A stretch of DNA of 64,000 nt from Yoonia maritima (GCF_002933395.1 NZ_PKFN01000008.1:496001-560000); one strand, 5' to 3'. Positions 18,293-26,873 are shown, counted from the first letter of the stretch. Notes: generated by a model from the letters alone, not told the origin. Made by a program: numbers and translations.

Positions 18293-18382
18293 GGAGACGT
18301 GGCCGAGTGGTCGAAGGCGCTCCCCTGCTAAGGGAGTAGGCGGGAAACCGTCTCGAGGGTTCGAATCCCTTCGTCTCCGCCA
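18293..18382 (+). tRNA. tRNA-Ser, anticodon GCU
   Basis: A complete 90-base serine tRNA: acceptor arms ggagacg and cgtctcc, discriminator G, and encoded CCA. The anticodon stem ctccc/gggag encloses ctGCTaa (anticodon 18327-18329), a long variable arm follows, and the T-loop is ttcgaat. The 5' half comes from the integrated element and the 3' half from the chromosome, as shown by the fragment at 1914. It decodes AGC and AGU. Confidence 0.97.
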
Positions 18383-18419
18383 GACCTCAATTTTATTCAA
18401 TTCCGTTGGTACCTATACA

Positions 18420-18440
18420 CCCCCTTATGGGGCTGTTTTT
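18420..18440 (+). terminator. probable tRNA-Ser terminator
   Basis: A short stem cccc-ttat-gggg followed by ctgttttt starts ~38 bases after the tRNA. The stem is only 4-5 bp, but the T-tract and position fit a rho-independent terminator. Confidence 0.5.
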
Positions 18441-18529
18441 GTTGATATATATGTATTCATTGTTGCTTTTCGTTTCTCTTCGATTAGACTCGTTTCTATT
18501 CATTTCGTGGTATAGATCGTGGTACTTTT

Positions 18530-18775
18530 ATGGCTGCTCTAGGCGGAAAGCTAACAAAGAATTTAGTCCGAACCCTCGGTCCCGGTCGCCATGGTGACGG
18601 GAACGGATTGTACCTCGTGGTCGATCCATCCGGTGCGAGACGCTGGATTGTACGCATCACAGTGAAGGGTCAACGCAACCGCGAAGGCAAGCCCCTGCGC
18701 ACCGACTTCGGGCTTGGTGGCGCTGACGTCGTGACGTTGAACGAAGCGCGTGACCGAGCCTTGGAATATCCTGCA
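18530..18775 (+). pseudogene. truncated P4-type tyrosine integrase (N-terminal arm-binding domain)
   Basis: About 80 residues of the N-terminal DUF4102-like domain of a P4-type integrase are intact (LGPGRHGDGNGLYLVVDPSG, then FGLGGADVVTLNEARDRAL). It lies ~150 bases from the tRNA 3' end, pointing away, the standard position for integrases using the tRNA 3' end as att. It breaks off near 18770 where sequence homologous to a metallophosphoesterase gene begins on the other strand; the remaining frame ends after seven unrelated codons. The SAM-like and catalytic domains are gone. This marks a second, decayed element on the right of the tRNA. Confidence 0.85.
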
Positions 18776-18884
18776 AGTTCCATTGATCAATAGGGCACAG
18801 GGCAAAGCGTCGATAGCTGTCATAGTGCAGGTCGCCGAGAACGACGATTTCGCCACTGTGATATGGGATGGTTTGATAATTCAT
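18767..18884 (-). pseudogene. truncated metallophosphoesterase (first ~38 residues)
   Basis: The frame starting at 18884 is nearly identical for ~38 residues to the intact metallophosphoesterase at 25959-26864 (both begin M.YQTIPYHSGEIVVLGDLH and reach IDQW.LQDI), then runs into the integrase fragment in antisense. Only the first metal motif (GDLH) survives. It follows the ATPase-like gene at 18895 with the same short gap as in the intact pair, so it is the remains of a second copy of that pair. Confidence 0.85.
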
Positions 18885-19683
18885 AGCGGCAACCTCAGTT
18901 CAGCATGGGCTGGCAGGCAAGCGTCTGTGCGCGGTCGAGCATGCGGCTCACCGTGCGAAGGCTCAGACCGGAATTTATGATCGCGCCACAATCAAAGACA
19001 TCCATCAAGGCAGCCATCGCAGGGGCTGGCAAGTCACGGCGTGCGCCCTCTTTCTTCGCAAAGTGACGAAGCTGGTCTGGCGTCAGGTCGGGCAGTTCCA
19101 AGACCGCACAGCGACTCTGCAGAGGCTCAGGCAGCCCCTGTCGGCTGTTGGCAGTCATCACCCAGTTCACCCAAGACATGTCACATTTGATCTGGAAAAA
19201 CGGGCACTCCCATGTTGCGGCAGTCATACGTTCAAGCAGCGGCAGCAAGGCGTCGGTCAACGCATGACGTGTGCCTTTGCTGGAATGGATGTCACCTGAC
19301 TTCTCGACCTCATCAACGATGACGAGAGGCCCACCATGGCGCTCCCGCAGGATTGTCTGCAGCAGCTTGCCCGGTGTCGCGTTGAACCAGCCGCGCTGGG
19401 ACCCGACGATACCAAATGCGGCCGGTTCCCCCGTCGCGTCGATCATAGTTGTTGGCACGGCAAGATGATGCGCAAGACGGCGAGCCCAGTGGCTTTTGCC
19501 GATCCCAGGGGAACCGACCAAAACGAGCGGAGAGAAACGAAATCCCGACAGCCCCTCGCGCGCCGATGCACGAAGCCCGTGCCAGACCGCTTCAGTTGCC
19601 AGTGCCATCCACGGCATTTCGGCGTGCAACGCGGCCGCGATCTCGTCAGCCTCGTGCTCGGTGACGATGCGGGCCACTGGCAA
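18770..19683. repeat. diverged direct repeat of 26745-27665
   Basis: About 915 bases here align to 26745-27665 in the same orientation, covering the start of the metallophosphoesterase and most of the ATPase gene. The homology ends sharply at both limits. By eye, identity is about 80%. Confidence 0.8.
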
Positions 19684-19839
19684 GCCGACCTCGATAGGCA
19701 AGTTGAGATGCTGCACCTGCAGCCCGCATTGCCGACATTCGCCGCGCGCGCACAATGCCTGAGGGTTCGAATTCACAGTTCGCGGACAAACCGCCATTTC
19801 GCTGCGGTTGCGCCAATGGCTGATTTCGACTGCGTTCAA
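18895..19839 (-). pseudogene. 5'-truncated copy of the AAA+ ATPase of the ATPase/metallophosphoesterase pair
   Basis: From about residue 53 (GLPVARIVTEHEADEI) to the C-terminus, ~260 residues align without gaps to residues 104-366 of the intact ATPase at 26874-27974. Walker A (GSPGIGKS), Walker B (VIVDE), sensor Asn (MTANS) and the Arg finger region (LQSRC) are kept. The normal first ~103 residues are replaced by unrelated sequence containing a dispersed repeat, and the partner phosphoesterase is truncated. A 314-residue product could be made, but loss of the N-terminal domain and partner makes function doubtful. Similarity to the intact copy is about 80% at DNA level, so this is not a recent duplication. 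Confidence 0.75.
19719..19741 (+). repeat. 23-bp dispersed repeat, copy A
   Basis: The string gcagcccgcattgccgacat and its next three bases occur exactly here and at 22108-22130, and a degenerate form occurs near 24900. It falls in the non-homologous head of the truncated ATPase gene. Confidence 0.6.
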
Positions 19840-20001
19840 CTAACGGTCGTTTTTGAGAGCGGTATGTACTGTGCGGCGAAAACCGGCAAGGATCACGTCA
19901 CTATATTGTTTTTGAAGGTGAAGTTAGTGCAATTGATATCTATTGATGCGACCTACGTGCTTCGAGAAAAAGCGCTGTATGAAAATTTAGGAGGCAGAAG
20001 A

Positions 20002-21084
20002 GTGTCTAATTTCCTGAAATTGTTCTCGTTACCCAAACTGAGCGTTCCATTTTTGTTTATTTTTATCCAACTTTTGGGAGGGACCCAGGTTATTGGCGAG
20101 ACGTGCGGTCAACCAATAGGTAGCAGCCAAGATGGGCTCATTATTTGTGATCTAGGTGTCCTCGAAGGAGGTGACAGGAGCCGTGCAACAGCTATCAGTG
20201 ACGATGGTTTGGTTGTTGTGGGACAGAGCACGTCATCTCTGGGCGAACGAGCTTTTCGTTGGACAGAAACTGATGGTATGGTGAGCTTAGGTACACTGCC
20301 CGGCGGTTCGAAAAGTATCGCTTGGGGTGTCAACGCTGACGGTAGCGTTATTGTCGGACGCAGTGATAGTTCAGCTGGCTCCCGTGCTTTTCGGTGGACA
20401 GAAGAGACTGGCATGGTGCTTCTGACTGGTGAAGCGATGAACGATCTATCGGATGCGCGCGCGGTCAACTCGGATGGTACAGTTGTGGTCGGGACAATCG
20501 GCAGCGTATTTGGCGGAGGTCGGTATGCGTTTTCATGGACAGCGAAAGATGGAACTCAGCGGGTTGGAACAGACGATAGTGTCGCATTCGGTGTGAGTAG
20601 CGACGGGACCACGGTCGTCGGGCAGGTCGGGTTTTCAGCTTTTCGTTGGACCGAGGAGGAGGGCATGATTTTGCTTGAACAAGAGCCCGATCCGTTTGTC
20701 TCAATGGCGCGTAACGCGTCCGGTGATGGGGTAATAATTGTTGGAAATTCTGGCCCGCTGAATAGCACCAGCATAGCGACAATGTGGGGCGAGGTGTCTG
20801 GGCAAGGTAACCTACTTGTCGATGCTGCGAGTACACGCAGCATCGTGAATGATATCAGCCCTGATGGAACGACTATTGTCGGCAGTGTAGGCGGTATCTC
20901 CCAGCAGATGGCATTTATTGAAGTGCTAAAGGAGAATCTAACTTTACTTGGCGGTTTGAAACCTCAGGAAGAGGATACTGTTAGCAGCGATGCTAAAGGT
21001 GTTAGTGCCGACGGTTCTTTAATCGCGGGCAGTTCTGACGGCGTTGATGGGCGTCGCGCTGTCCGGTGGATGCATTTAGACTAG
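20002..21084 (+). CDS. secreted HAF-repeat protein, 360 aa
   Basis: The GTG at 20002 is chosen because a perfect AGGAGG lies 8 bases upstream and it is followed by a signal peptide (~1-35: basic start, then LPKLSVPFLFIFIQLLGG). The mature part is a chain of ~7 HAF-type repeats built on FRWTE..GMV.LG..PGG and DGTVVVG, a beta-propeller-like fold of extracellular proteins. No autotransporter barrel or anchor follows, so release to the periplasm or outside is likely. Binding or surface roles are possible. Codon use looks AT-richer than neighbours, suggesting acquisition. It stands alone. Confidence 0.8.
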   Translation: MSNFLKLFSLPKLSVPFLFIFIQLLGGTQVIGETCGQPIGSSQDGLIICDLGVLEGGDRSRATAISDDGLVVVGQSTSSLGERAFRWTETDGMVSLGTLPGGSKSIAWGVNADGSVIVGRSDSSAGSRAFRWTEETGMVLLTGEAMNDLSDARAVNSDGTVVVGTIGSVFGGGRYAFSWTAKDGTQRVGTDDSVAFGVSSDGTTVVGQVGFSAFRWTEEEGMILLEQEPDPFVSMARNASGDGVIIVGNSGPLNSTSIATMWGEVSGQGNLLVDAASTRSIVNDISPDGTTIVGSVGGISQQMAFIEVLKENLTLLGGLKPQEEDTVSSDAKGVSADGSLIAGSSDGVDGRRAVRWMHLD

Positions 21085-21407
21085 AATAGTGTTTGACCTT
21101 GCACCCTCAGGCAGCATTACATGCTTTTATCAGATTTGCAGTCCTTCAAGACGGGCTATTCGCTCAAAATTGATTGAGGTCCGTTATGTCCGCCCCGCAA
21201 AGCGAACTTGTAGAGTTTCCACAAATGGCCGTTTTTGGAGCATGGGCTAACTATCCCGATTGCCAAAGCCGACATTTATACAACTCGCGGCACCGGACAT
21301 TAAGGGCTCTTTCCTGCCGTTAGCTGTTTTTGCACATCTTGTGATATACAGCGCTGTCAACGTCTGGTTGTCGCTGTGGGAGGGAATGGTGGATCGGAGT
21401 ATCTATC
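21085..21407. other. intergenic stretch
   Basis: No convincing gene is present. A frame at 21260-21565 partly overlaps the integrase and lacks a ribosome site. No terminator with a T-run is seen after the HAF-repeat gene. Confidence 0.35.
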
Positions 21408-22040
21408 ATGCATATGCCAAACTTACCGGCCATTCGCGCACTTCGTCCCGCTTGGAACAAAGGTCGCATCGTCGGTCAAAAGCTCCCGCTGAAACCCAAA
21501 CATGTCTGGGCCATCCGCGTCCGACTCGAATTGGCCGAGGACCATCGCGATCTGGCTTTGTTTAATATGGCCATCGACAGCAAGTTGCGCGGCTGCGACC
21601 TGGTCCGGATGAAAGTCGTGGATGTCATGGCGTCTGGGCAGATCAAAGCCCGCGCATCCGTACTGCAAAGCAAAACCCAAAAACCGGTTCGGTTTGAAAT
21701 CTCGGAGGGCACACGGGCATCGGTCGCGACGTGGATGAAAGACCCGCTGATGGTCGGGTCCGAATTTCTCTGGCCGGGGCGCTTCCACGAGCGACTTCAC
21801 ATCTCAACACGCCAATATGCCCGTATCGTGCGGGACTGGGTGTCGTCGATTGGGCTGGAGGTAACTGCTTACGGCACCCATTCTATGCGACGCACAAAGG
21901 TAACCCAGATTTATAAAAAGACGGGCAACCTGCGTGCCGTTCAGCTTCTGCTGGGTCACACCAAGATGGATAGTACAGTGCGATATCTTGGCGTTGAACT
22001 TGAAGACGCCTTGGCAATCGCGGAAGCTATTGAAATATAA
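21408..22040 (+). CDS. small stand-alone tyrosine recombinase, 210 aa
   Basis: A compact tyrosine recombinase consisting essentially of the catalytic domain. Visible residues: Arg in AIDSKLRGCDL (box I), Lys in VLQSKTQKPVRF, His..Arg in YGTHSMRRTKVT, His in LLGHTKMDS, and nucleophile Tyr in TVRYLGVEL. All six catalytic positions are present, so it should be active. The ATG at 21408, or a second at 21414, follows a GGAG. Short integrases of this kind are common on alphaproteobacterial plasmids and islands, where their targets are mostly unknown. Its neighbours are unrelated cargo genes. Confidence 0.85.
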   Translation: MHMPNLPAIRALRPAWNKGRIVGQKLPLKPKHVWAIRVRLELAEDHRDLALFNMAIDSKLRGCDLVRMKVVDVMASGQIKARASVLQSKTQKPVRFEISEGTRASVATWMKDPLMVGSEFLWPGRFHERLHISTRQYARIVRDWVSSIGLEVTAYGTHSMRRTKVTQIYKKTGNLRAVQLLLGHTKMDSTVRYLGVELEDALAIAEAIEI

Positions 22041-22107
22041 GCGTATGGGCCGTACTACATGTACGGCCCATTGCGGCCATTGATCACGGTCGCTCGATGC
22101 TGCGTCC

Positions 22108-22130
22108 GCAGCCCGCATTGCCGACATTCG
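22108..22130 (+). repeat. 23-bp dispersed repeat, copy B
   Basis: Exact match to 19719-19741, located ~70 bases after the small integrase gene. Confidence 0.6.
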
Positions 22131-22229
22131 TGCATCCCGCAGCATTCTCGGTGCGTGGATGACTGGATCGCGGGACAAACCTGCCATAAAGAATACTCCG
22201 TCGAATGGCGGCTTTTGTGGGACGACAGG

Positions 22230-22841
22230 CTAGCCGCCCACCACTTTTGACATCTCTGTCGCGGATGAGAACCCAAAAACGGTGCGAAGCGGGCCGAGGG
22301 ATTTAACGCCAATTTTTGAATAGCCTTCGCGTTCATATAGCGCACGGGCGCGTGGGTTGGAATCGATGACATCCAACCGGATACTCTGCAAACCTTGTGA
22401 CGCAGCATGCGTCTCGATGGATTGCAGCAGTGCTTTGCCTACACCTTGGCCGCGCGCATCGGGCTCAACAAAGATGCCGTCCATCAGCAGCGTCTCATCC
22501 GCGAGGTCACGTTCCAAAATACTGATCACCATGCCACGACAAAGCGCACTGACCCACCCATAAGTCCGCGCCATATCGGTGAACCCACCGCCAACCAGCG
22601 CACCCTTTGACGTTTTAAAACCTGCGATCCCCAGAAACCGTCCGTCGTTGGAAACGGCACTTATGGCATGTGTTGGATCAAGAATGCTTTCGATGAAGCG
22701 CACAGCTTTTTCTTCTGGGCCAAGAGGGTAGCGAAGCTTTCGTGCGAAAGCATTCCAGTATCCGCGCGCAGCACGGTGTCGATGTTCACTGCGCAGACCA
22801 TTTTCGACGGTGAAGCTGGGCGACGGCTGGATTGTATTCAA
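22230..22841 (-). CDS. GNAT-family N-acetyltransferase, 203 aa
   Basis: Acetyl-CoA-dependent transferase of the GNAT fold. The core motif A is IFVEPDARGQGVGKALLQSI (Q/R-x-x-G-x-G/A), followed by IRLDVIDSNPRARALYEREGY, the usual motif B with the Asn and Tyr that hold the cofactor. The N-terminal ~80 residues are less conserved. Length is typical. The substrate cannot be told. It diverges from the hydrolase gene at 22896 with ~55 bases between, so they share a promoter region. Confidence 0.88.
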   Translation of the reverse strand: MNTIQPSPSFTVENGLRSEHRHRAARGYWNAFARKLRYPLGPEEKAVRFIESILDPTHAISAVSNDGRFLGIAGFKTSKGALVGGGFTDMARTYGWVSALCRGMVISILERDLADETLLMDGIFVEPDARGQGVGKALLQSIETHAASQGLQSIRLDVIDSNPRARALYEREGYSKIGVKSLGPLRTVFGFSSATEMSKVVGG

Positions 22842-22895
22842 TGGTAGTCCCTCCTAAGTTACTTATCAGATGGAGACAGCATTGAGCGGATTCAA

Positions 22896-23912
22896 TTGAA
22901 GCTATCGTATTTCCTGAACGCAAGCCTTTTTGTCGTCTGCCTCGCCGTGTTTGTCCTGTGGCGTTTGGCTGATCATGATCTGGATCGCAGAGCCGATGAA
23001 CCGTTTGATTTTGTGGTCTCTGGTAACACCATCTCCGGCACGATTTGGTTGCCTGATAAAGCACCCAAGGCGGCTGTGGTTTTCGTCCATGGTGATGGGG
23101 CGCAAGATCGCACCTCTGCAGGTGGGTATGCACCGATAATTAACGCGCTTCTTGATCAAGGCATCGCGGTTGCATCTTGGGACAAGCCCGGGGTCGGATC
23201 ATCGCAAGGAAACTGGCTGCATCAATCGATGTCAGAACGAACCACCGAAACACGCGGAGCATTGCAACAATTAGAACAACGCTTACCGGGGATCGGCGTC
23301 GGCGCACTTGGGTTTTCGCAAGCTGGTTGGGTTCTGCCGTCGCTGACGCAAGAAGACGCAGACTTCATTGTCTTGGTAGGTCCAGCCGTGTCTTGGCAGG
23401 ATCAAGGGGACTACTACACGCGTACACGGCTGACGATAGAGGGGCTTGAGTCCGAAGTGATCGACGAAACAATTGCCGCGCAAAATCTGGCAGATGATCG
23501 GGTGTTCGGGGCTGAGGCAAATGTAGGAGACGCGCCGTCAGATATGTCGCATGATCGTTGGGGCTTTGTTCAGCGCAACCGAAGCGCGGATGCGCGACAA
23601 GAACTGTCGACGCTCGATCTGCCGCTTCTCGCCTTTTGGGGCGCGGATGACCTTAACGTTAATGCCGCTCGCAACGCTGCGATCTACCGAGAAACCCTAG
23701 CCGGGCGCGCAGTTTCGACAGAGATCATCGTCTGGCCCGGTGCAACGCACGGATTGTTGAAGGCACGGGCATATAATTGGCAGCTCCTCGAAGACTGGTC
23801 GGCTATTGCGCGCGTCTGGTTCCTCGCGGAGGGGAGGTACGCATATGCGTCGGGAACGATAGCTAAGATTGCAGATTGGATAGCGCAGGAAAGCAAAGGC
23901 GGACGTTCATAG
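22896..23912 (+). CDS. alpha/beta hydrolase, membrane-anchored, 338 aa
   Basis: A TTG start at 22896 is used because no in-frame ATG or GTG is near; GAGCGG lies 6 bases before it. Residues ~5-22 form a single membrane segment or uncleaved signal. The hydrolase fold follows: oxyanion region VVFVHGDGAQD, nucleophile elbow GFSQAG (Ser), acid WGADDLNV and His GATHGLLK, giving a complete Ser-Asp-His triad. The family includes esterases and dienelactone-hydrolase-like enzymes; substrate unknown. The catalytic domain is expected in the periplasm. It diverges from the GNAT gene. Confidence 0.85.
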   Translation: MKLSYFLNASLFVVCLAVFVLWRLADHDLDRRADEPFDFVVSGNTISGTIWLPDKAPKAAVVFVHGDGAQDRTSAGGYAPIINALLDQGIAVASWDKPGVGSSQGNWLHQSMSERTTETRGALQQLEQRLPGIGVGALGFSQAGWVLPSLTQEDADFIVLVGPAVSWQDQGDYYTRTRLTIEGLESEVIDETIAAQNLADDRVFGAEANVGDAPSDMSHDRWGFVQRNRSADARQELSTLDLPLLAFWGADDLNVNAARNAAIYRETLAGRAVSTEIIVWPGATHGLLKARAYNWQLLEDWSAIARVWFLAEGRYAYASGTIAKIADWIAQESKGGRS

Positions 23913-24148
23913 ATCGCGCAGCATCGGTCGAAGTGGGCTCTCTGCCGCCATTAGATCGGTCGCAGCATTTTGCCTGTCTGGAGCGCGATCTACGACACAA
24001 ACGGCCCAGAGCGGACTTTGGTGGTTATTGCGGCTAACGGCAGGTATGAGCCCAAAAAGACCAATGCTGCAAATCGGCCCAAGGTCGGCTTCTCAACCTG
24101 AATCAAATTGCCTGCTCGCTAACTAAGGCGAACTTGAGCACTTGCTTT

Positions 24149-24799
24149 CTATCGAAAACCGCTCAGTAGACGCTGCCATCCTGCAACGCGGACCGCCATA
24201 ATTACTGACGAAAATATCGCAATCACCGCAAACGCAGCAGATACTGTCGCCAATCCGAATGACCAGTTCAGTATCCCCCCACTATGGTCGAGGGTGAGGT
24301 AACCAAGTCTCCCTTGCTGCAGAATGCACGCGACTGGCAAAAGAGTATAAAGCGTATCTATTAGAGGCTTCACGGCAACCATGAATAATCGGGCAAAGGT
24401 CTTTGGCATGCCAAGAGTGAGAGGAAAAAGTCTGACGTAGCTTGGCTTAACCATCTTGTATGCTATTTCTTTTAAATTATTGTTTTTGCTAACTTTTATA
24501 TTGACTGCGTCGATGTCTGACAAATATTGAGCGAAGTTTTTCGAAAATTCGTAGGTCATCATTTGAGAGGAACAATAGTGAATGTTCAAAGCAGAAATGA
24601 CTACTACCGAGACCCAGTGAAAAAAGTCAGGGTTAATTGCAAAGCCTACAATGTCCATTGTTTCGGGATCGCTTGGTTGGGCGAGAACCGCTGCTAAGCA
24701 AATTGATATCAAAGCAACCCAAGCACGGTTTGATGTCTCGATGTTGAGAGAATAAGCGCTGGCAAGGATTTCAAGGTCTTCGGGTATCGTTTTTTTCAT
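24149..24799 (-). CDS. four-helix integral membrane protein, unknown function, 216 aa
   Basis: Hydrophobic segments at ~25-42, ~58-78, ~140-160 and ~185-207 predict about four membrane helices. A hydrophilic loop (~85-125, containing KVSKNNNLKEIAY) lies between the second and third. No family is recognised. The gene is lower in GC than its neighbours and rich in Asn, Lys and Ile codons, so it was probably acquired. There are ~235 bases without genes on one side and ~790 on the other, so it appears monocistronic. Confidence 0.7.
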   Translation of the reverse strand: MKKTIPEDLEILASAYSLNIETSNRAWVALISICLAAVLAQPSDPETMDIVGFAINPDFFHWVSVVVISALNIHYCSSQMMTYEFSKNFAQYLSDIDAVNIKVSKNNNLKEIAYKMVKPSYVRLFPLTLGMPKTFARLFMVAVKPLIDTLYTLLPVACILQQGRLGYLTLDHSGGILNWSFGLATVSAAFAVIAIFSSVIMAVRVAGWQRLLSGFR

Positions 24800-25586
24800 A
24801 GTTATAAGGTGTCCACGGAACTATAGCTATATTTCGATACACTGAAGAAAGCGGATGCAAAAGCGGCATCGAACCGGACGCTCACTCAGCGATACCGAAC
24901 GGCAGCTTCGTCCCGCATAGCCGACCTCGGAGCAAACCGCAGCGAAAGTCCGCAATCCGCCGATTTTGTTGAAAAACTCTTTGCTGCGTCTGCAAATTTT
25001 ATGAAACTAGAAAGCTGTTCTTCGTTCATCAAAGCACGTCCAGAAATGTCGGAAAAATTTTATAAATTCAGAATATTATTCCGACAATTTTGCATGGGAC
25101 GCCCGGTATTGGAGTTTTTCAACAGAATACGCCCACGGTGTAGGCTTCAGTCTCCAATGTAGGCGGTGCCGCATCGCTGCTCTGGGCCAAGTCGCACCAT
25201 CACGATCCTCTTTCAAGCAAAGCTGACAAATGCGGTGGCGCAATAATCATCATCGAGACCTTTATGCGCGGCCAAACACCCAAGTCCCGCGCACCGCCAT
25301 GGGAGGACGCCGCATGATACATCCATCACATTCGGTTCAGGCGGGGGGCACGGCATGACCTAAAGCCCAACCGCCAATCCTAACGGGATCGTCCCTCACC
25401 GGGCGAGGTTCGTGGATAAAGCCGAAAATGGCTGCTGCGCCACGTGAAGCGCGTCTCAAAGCAAGGCTCTCCACGTCCGATCTGACATATGCGTGCAGCG
25501 GTGCCATCACGGCATCAACCAGACTGCGAAAGTCACAATAATTCGGTCCACTTGGGGCGGCAACCAAAGCAATAGGGACTTCCAGG
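24800..25586. other. 790-base stretch without a supported gene
   Basis: Frames here are short or antisense. The region contains a degenerate copy of the dispersed intergenic repeat (24896-24960). A minus-strand frame at 25337-25747 overlaps the small gene at 25587 and has no ribosome site; it might include a decayed gene but cannot be supported. Confidence 0.4.
24896..24960 (+). repeat. degenerate copy of the dispersed intergenic repeat
   Basis: Contains cccgcatagccgacctcgg, close to the cccgcattgccgacattcg core at 19719 and 22108, followed by a pyrimidine/purine-balanced tail. Similar sequences are recalled as frequent between genes in Rhodobacterales. Confidence 0.4.
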
Positions 25587-25919
25587 ATGAACCTGATAGA
25601 TTTCGCAAAACAGATGCCAAAAGACCAATCTGAACAGGATTTTGTCGATCGCCTGAAGCAGTTTGTTGATCTCGGCGAAATTGAACACCTGTCGAAAGCA
25701 GATCGTGACGCCTTGTTTGATACAGTGCAGTTTCTGACCGATTTCACCCTATTCGTTCGAGAAACTAAAGGCGATTTGGGGTCTCACGGGAGTGCTCCAA
25801 ACGTTGAGTATAGCGGACCGTTTATACCGAACGCCCTGACGCGACCGAGCGATGCTCCTCTAGATCTTTCGATCCTCCAAAACTTTGGCGTGGGCGCCGC
25901 CGACAAGTACTTGGGATAG
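25587..25919 (+). CDS. small hypothetical protein, 110 aa
   Basis: The ATG follows CCAGG at a short distance. The first ~65 residues are an acidic helical bundle (FAKQMPKDQSEQDFVDRLKQ); the rest is Pro/Gly-rich and probably unstructured. No family is recognised. It converges with the metallophosphoesterase gene, whose stop is 40 bases away. Confidence 0.5.
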   Translation: MNLIDFAKQMPKDQSEQDFVDRLKQFVDLGEIEHLSKADRDALFDTVQFLTDFTLFVRETKGDLGSHGSAPNVEYSGPFIPNALTRPSDAPLDLSILQNFGVGAADKYLG

Positions 25920-25958
25920 GATTGAAGTCTGGACCTATCTTCCCGCCAAAGCCATGGA

Positions 25959-26864
25959 TCATCCGCCGCCGCTTTTTACCGTTGCGGAATAGCTCTTCCA
26001 CAAAACCGCTTCCCGCAGGTATGAAACGGACTCATCGATCAGTTCACCTGCATATCCCACAGACACATTCCTGATATCCGTACCGTAAATTTTGGCGCGA
26101 AGCCGTCGATGGGAATGGGCAAAGAACCATGCGTCTGGACGATACTGAATGATCAGATCACTCATGTCCGAATGAAACGCGGCAGAGAGTGTATCTATCT
26201 CGCCAGCAACGGCAAGATGCGGTCCGTGATGCGTAATGATCACTGTCCGGCCATTGCTCCCCGAAGGATGCGGGTTGGCTAGGTTATCAGCAAGCCACGC
26301 CCGATGATCTTGATGAACACGGAGAATTTCTCTTGGCTCCAACCGGCGCTCTCGGCGCATAATTGGGATACGGTCGGCAGGCGTGCTGGGGTCCAGAGGA
26401 GCACCGATCATGTGATAGTCTGCCATGAGCAAGTCAGCAGTGTGCATAGCAACCGAGGGCTCGTCGGACAGGTTAAAATCGGTCCACAACGTGCAGCACA
26501 AGATGCGCGTATCACCATGCAGCAGAGCTGTTTTCTGTGCGAAATGTGCGTCCACGTCCTTCGCAACCCTTTCCAGCTTAGGGTCGTCGGTCAGATGGCC
26601 TGAATAATAATTGTGATTACCGGGCAGCGCATAGATCCGTTCGGGCCGGATGAACTCTGAAAGATACTGAAAAACCTGCGTCCAGCGGTCAGCAGGACCG
26701 TTTGTCAGGTCGCCTGCGAGGATCAGAGCATCGGCGTACCAAACGATGTCTTGCAGGGCCCATTGATCAATCGGGCTCAGGGCGAAACGGCGGTAGCTGT
26801 CATAATGCAGATCACCCAGGACAACGATTTCGCCGCTGTGGTACGGGATGGTTTGATATTGCAT
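25959..26864 (-). CDS. calcineurin-like metallophosphoesterase, 301 aa
   Basis: Dinuclear metal phosphoesterase with every motif intact: GDLH (D.H), GDLTNG, GNHNYY, THHGPH and AHSH near residues 16, 50, 82, 205 and 250. Length is typical. Such enzymes hydrolyse phosphodiesters in nucleotides or nucleic acids; the substrate cannot be read from sequence. The start is 9 bases after the stop of the AAA+ ATPase gene, so they form an operon. A second, broken copy of the same gene pair at 18.8-19.7 kb shows that the pair travels together. Confidence 0.9.
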   Translation of the reverse strand: MQYQTIPYHSGEIVVLGDLHYDSYRRFALSPIDQWALQDIVWYADALILAGDLTNGPADRWTQVFQYLSEFIRPERIYALPGNHNYYSGHLTDDPKLERVAKDVDAHFAQKTALLHGDTRILCCTLWTDFNLSDEPSVAMHTADLLMADYHMIGAPLDPSTPADRIPIMRRERRLEPREILRVHQDHRAWLADNLANPHPSGSNGRTVIITHHGPHLAVAGEIDTLSAAFHSDMSDLIIQYRPDAWFFAHSHRRLRAKIYGTDIRNVSVGYAGELIDESVSYLREAVLWKSYSATVKSGGG

Positions 26865-26873
26865 GGCGTGACC

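Larger units (their letters stand above)
1914..18334. mobile_element. integrative and mobilizable element in tRNA-Ser(GCU), about 16.4 kb
   Basis: The element is bracketed by a 42-bp direct repeat of the tRNA-Ser 5' half. Within it are a tyrosine integrase near the left end, an excisionase-like gene, a MobQ relaxase, a divergent TraD-like accessory gene and a putative oriT. No type IV secretion genes are present, so transfer would need a helper; hence mobilizable rather than conjugative. Cargo is a type I restriction-modification operon with two additional nuclease-like genes, a membrane nuclease-like protein and several unknown genes. The limits are inferred from the repeat; crossover is expected in the anticodon stem-loop. 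Confidence 0.8.

Noticed and set aside
18770-19683. Recent tandem duplication of the ATPase/phosphoesterase region
   Set aside because: The copies differ at about one base in five by eye, so duplication is old or the copies were acquired separately.
25337-25747. 136-codon minus-strand frame
   Set aside because: Overlaps the small gene at 25587, lacks a start signal and has no family; at most a decayed gene.
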